DNA of 64,000 nt from Grimontia kaedaensis. Its GTDB lineage: Bacteria > Pseudomonadota > Gammaproteobacteria > Enterobacterales > Vibrionaceae. This document shows positions 62,792 to 64,000 of this stretch, one piece after another. A program made the translations under genes and the position numbers. The first letter of the stretch is position 1. Each line of letters opens with the position of its first letter. Location of the stretch: NCBI RefSeq assembly GCF_023746615.1, contig NZ_CP082275.1:930001-994000 (forward strand), in the 5' to 3' direction. The notes beneath the pieces are model-generated. The model was not told where the DNA came from and made no database searches. It saw only the letters and a list, made by a program, of their open reading frames with translations.

Positions 62792-63340
62792 TTAGCCTTT
62801 GCGCTCACGGAAAGAAATACGGGATTCGATTTTTTGTCTGGCTTCACGACAGCGCGATAGACGTTTCTCCAAGGCAAGCAATTGCTTCTGAGCTTGCTGT
62901 TGTTCAGCAAAGCTGCCATATTGCCCCAGTTTGGCCTCAGCATCACGAACCATATCTTCCAGTCTTCTTTCCCAACCTTGGTGCTGTGCTAGATCCTGGT
63001 AGAGCTGACTGATGGAAACACCGGTCTTAGGAGTCATGGTTTTTTCTTGCTGTCGAATGGCCAGTGTTGCCATTTCACGCTGAAGTGCACCGATTTGATT
63101 CACCAGTTTTTCACATAGGTGCTCGGCACGTATCGCTGAAAGGCGTCCGCTTGCCTGCTCGCGCTCAATAGTATCAACGACACTTTTTGCTTCCGACACA
63201 CAGGGTGTAAGCAGCTTAGCGAGACAAGAAAACAGGCGTTCATCGAACAGCGGCTTTGCACTCTCACCGCGCTTTCGGTCAATCTCCGCTGCGCGGTTTG
63301 CCAGCGTTTGAAGCTCGGTTCTGAGGGATGATAGATCCAT
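62792..63340 (-). CDS. priC: Primosomal replication protein PriC
   Basis: Replication-restart protein that helps load DnaB at stalled forks. 182 aa, highly helical and charged (ERQARQKIESRISFRERKG-like C-terminus), with the PriC pattern FDERLFSCLAKLLTPCVSE and GWERRLEDMVRDAEAKL. PriC proteins diverge a lot, but the size, composition and the linkage to ybaM, as in E. coli, support the call. The downstream HDAC gene is seven bases away. Confidence 0.85.
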   Translation of the reverse strand: MDLSSLRTELQTLANRAAEIDRKRGESAKPLFDERLFSCLAKLLTPCVSEAKSVVDTIEREQASGRLSAIRAEHLCEKLVNQIGALQREMATLAIRQQEKTMTPKTGVSISQLYQDLAQHQGWERRLEDMVRDAEAKLGQYGSFAEQQQAQKQLLALEKRLSRCREARQKIESRISFRERKG

Positions 63341-63361
63341 AGCTCTTAATACCTATTGGGC

Positions 63362-64000
63362 TCAAAGCCAAGCGTCGATGGCCAGTTTAACGGATAGAAC
63401 CACAACCACAGTGACAAACACTGGGCGAATAAACTTAGCGCCAAACTTAATAGCAGAATGTGCGCCGATGTAAGCGCCTACCATCAGGCAGACACCCATA
63501 GTAAGACCAAGCGCCCAGTTCACATGACCCAAAATGATGAAGGTAACGAGTGATGTAATGTTGCTGACGAAATTCATCGCTTTGGCCAGACCTGACGAAA
63601 GCAGAATATTCATTTTATACATCGACATCGAAGACACGGTCCAGAATGCGCCGGTTCCTGGCCCTGCAACCCCATCATAGAATCCTAAGGTGAGCCCTTG
63701 GCCCCACTGTTTTTCTTTTAGGTGGGGTTCATCCTTCGGCAGATTATGGTTTTCCGTTTTTGGTTGGCGATGCCAGATGGTGTAGGCAGCAGTTGCCAGT
63801 ACTACAAGCGGCAGGGCTTTTTCGAGCCACTCGGTGGAAATATAGTCTACGACCAAAGTACCCAAAATTGCGCCAATGAAAGTGGCGATAAAGGCATGAA
63901 TCCAAAATGACGGAGAAAACAGCTTTTTCCGATAATAGGTAAACGCAGCCGTCGAGGAGGCAAAAGTCGCTGACAGCTTATTGGTCCCTAATGCGATATG
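63362..64000 (-). CDS. TSUP/TauE-SafE family transporter (YfcA-like), truncated by window end
   Basis: Inner-membrane anion exporter/importer family, substrate often sulfur compounds. The frame continues without a stop from 63362 to the last base, where it reads HIALGTNKLSATFASSTAAF, the conserved first TSUP repeat; the second repeat has FYDGVAGPGTGAFWTV and AMNFVSNITSLVTFI. About 213 residues are present, so only the N-terminal 40 or so are missing. The pattern is that of YfcA. Confidence 0.9.
   Translation of the reverse strand, partial: HIALGTNKLSATFASSTAAFTYYRKKLFSPSFWIHAFIATFIGAILGTLVVDYISTEWLEKALPLVVLATAAYTIWHRQPKTENHNLPKDEPHLKEKQWGQGLTLGFYDGVAGPGTGAFWTVSSMSMYKMNILLSSGLAKAMNFVSNITSLVTFIILGHVNWALGLTMGVCLMVGAYIGAHSAIKFGAKFIRPVFVTVVVVLSVKLAIDAWL

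Overview
The window looks like a chromosomal segment of a marine gammaproteobacterium of the Vibrionaceae. The evidence is the core gene order tig-clpP-clpX-lon-hupB-ppiD, the menF-D-H-B-C-E operon, a rhombosortase next to a tapT-type gene, and a priC-linked ybaM gene. Grimontia or Enterovibrio would fit, but the genus is an inference. No insertion sequence, prophage, CRISPR array or rRNA is visible; one tRNA-Arg is present.

Positions 1-18000 hold a surface-polysaccharide (O-antigen or capsule) locus. It starts with dTDP-rhamnose genes (rfbB, A, D, C) and a UDP-GlcNAc 2-epimerase (wecB). An AT-rich stretch at about 4780-13010 follows, with tightly packed or overlapping genes for a Wzx-like flippase, an acetyltransferase, a pyruvyl transferase, an FrhB-like iron-sulfur protein, three glycosyltransferases and a Wzy-like polymerase. 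The right edge is scarred: a 5'-deleted galU remnant with an internal stop, a CCTAGG repeat array, an intact wecA, a VanZ-like gene, ugd, and a second, frameshifted wecA copy facing ugd.

Positions 18000-31200 are mostly minus strand. A 1375-aa Ig-repeat lipoprotein, a 687-aa lipoprotein and a subtilisin-like protease with a C-terminal CFI-box and membrane helix form a probable surface-protein cluster. Then come folD with a perfect PurR-type operator, a trypsin-like lipoprotein, an MFS transporter and mgtC with an attenuator-like leader.

Positions 31400-45200 hold tRNA-Arg(UCU), the proteostasis block (tig, clpP, clpX, lon with a sigma-32-like promoter, hupB, ppiD), a ComEA-like protein, yfbR, a dGTPase-like gene, and the divergent tapT/rhombosortase pair bracketed by two copies of one CCTAGG repeat module.

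Positions 45200-64000 hold alaA, the menaquinone operon, an MFS-acyltransferase fusion with its TetR regulator, a TM2 protein, a Tim44-like protein, another MFS transporter, a TIGR02647 gene, a sodium:alanine symporter with a folded leader, the priC-HDAC-ybaM operon and a TSUP transporter cut by the window end.

The most distinctive non-coding feature is a family of intergenic repeats built on CCTAGG, seen in five intergenic regions. In two cases the repeat supplies the stop codon of the neighbouring gene.
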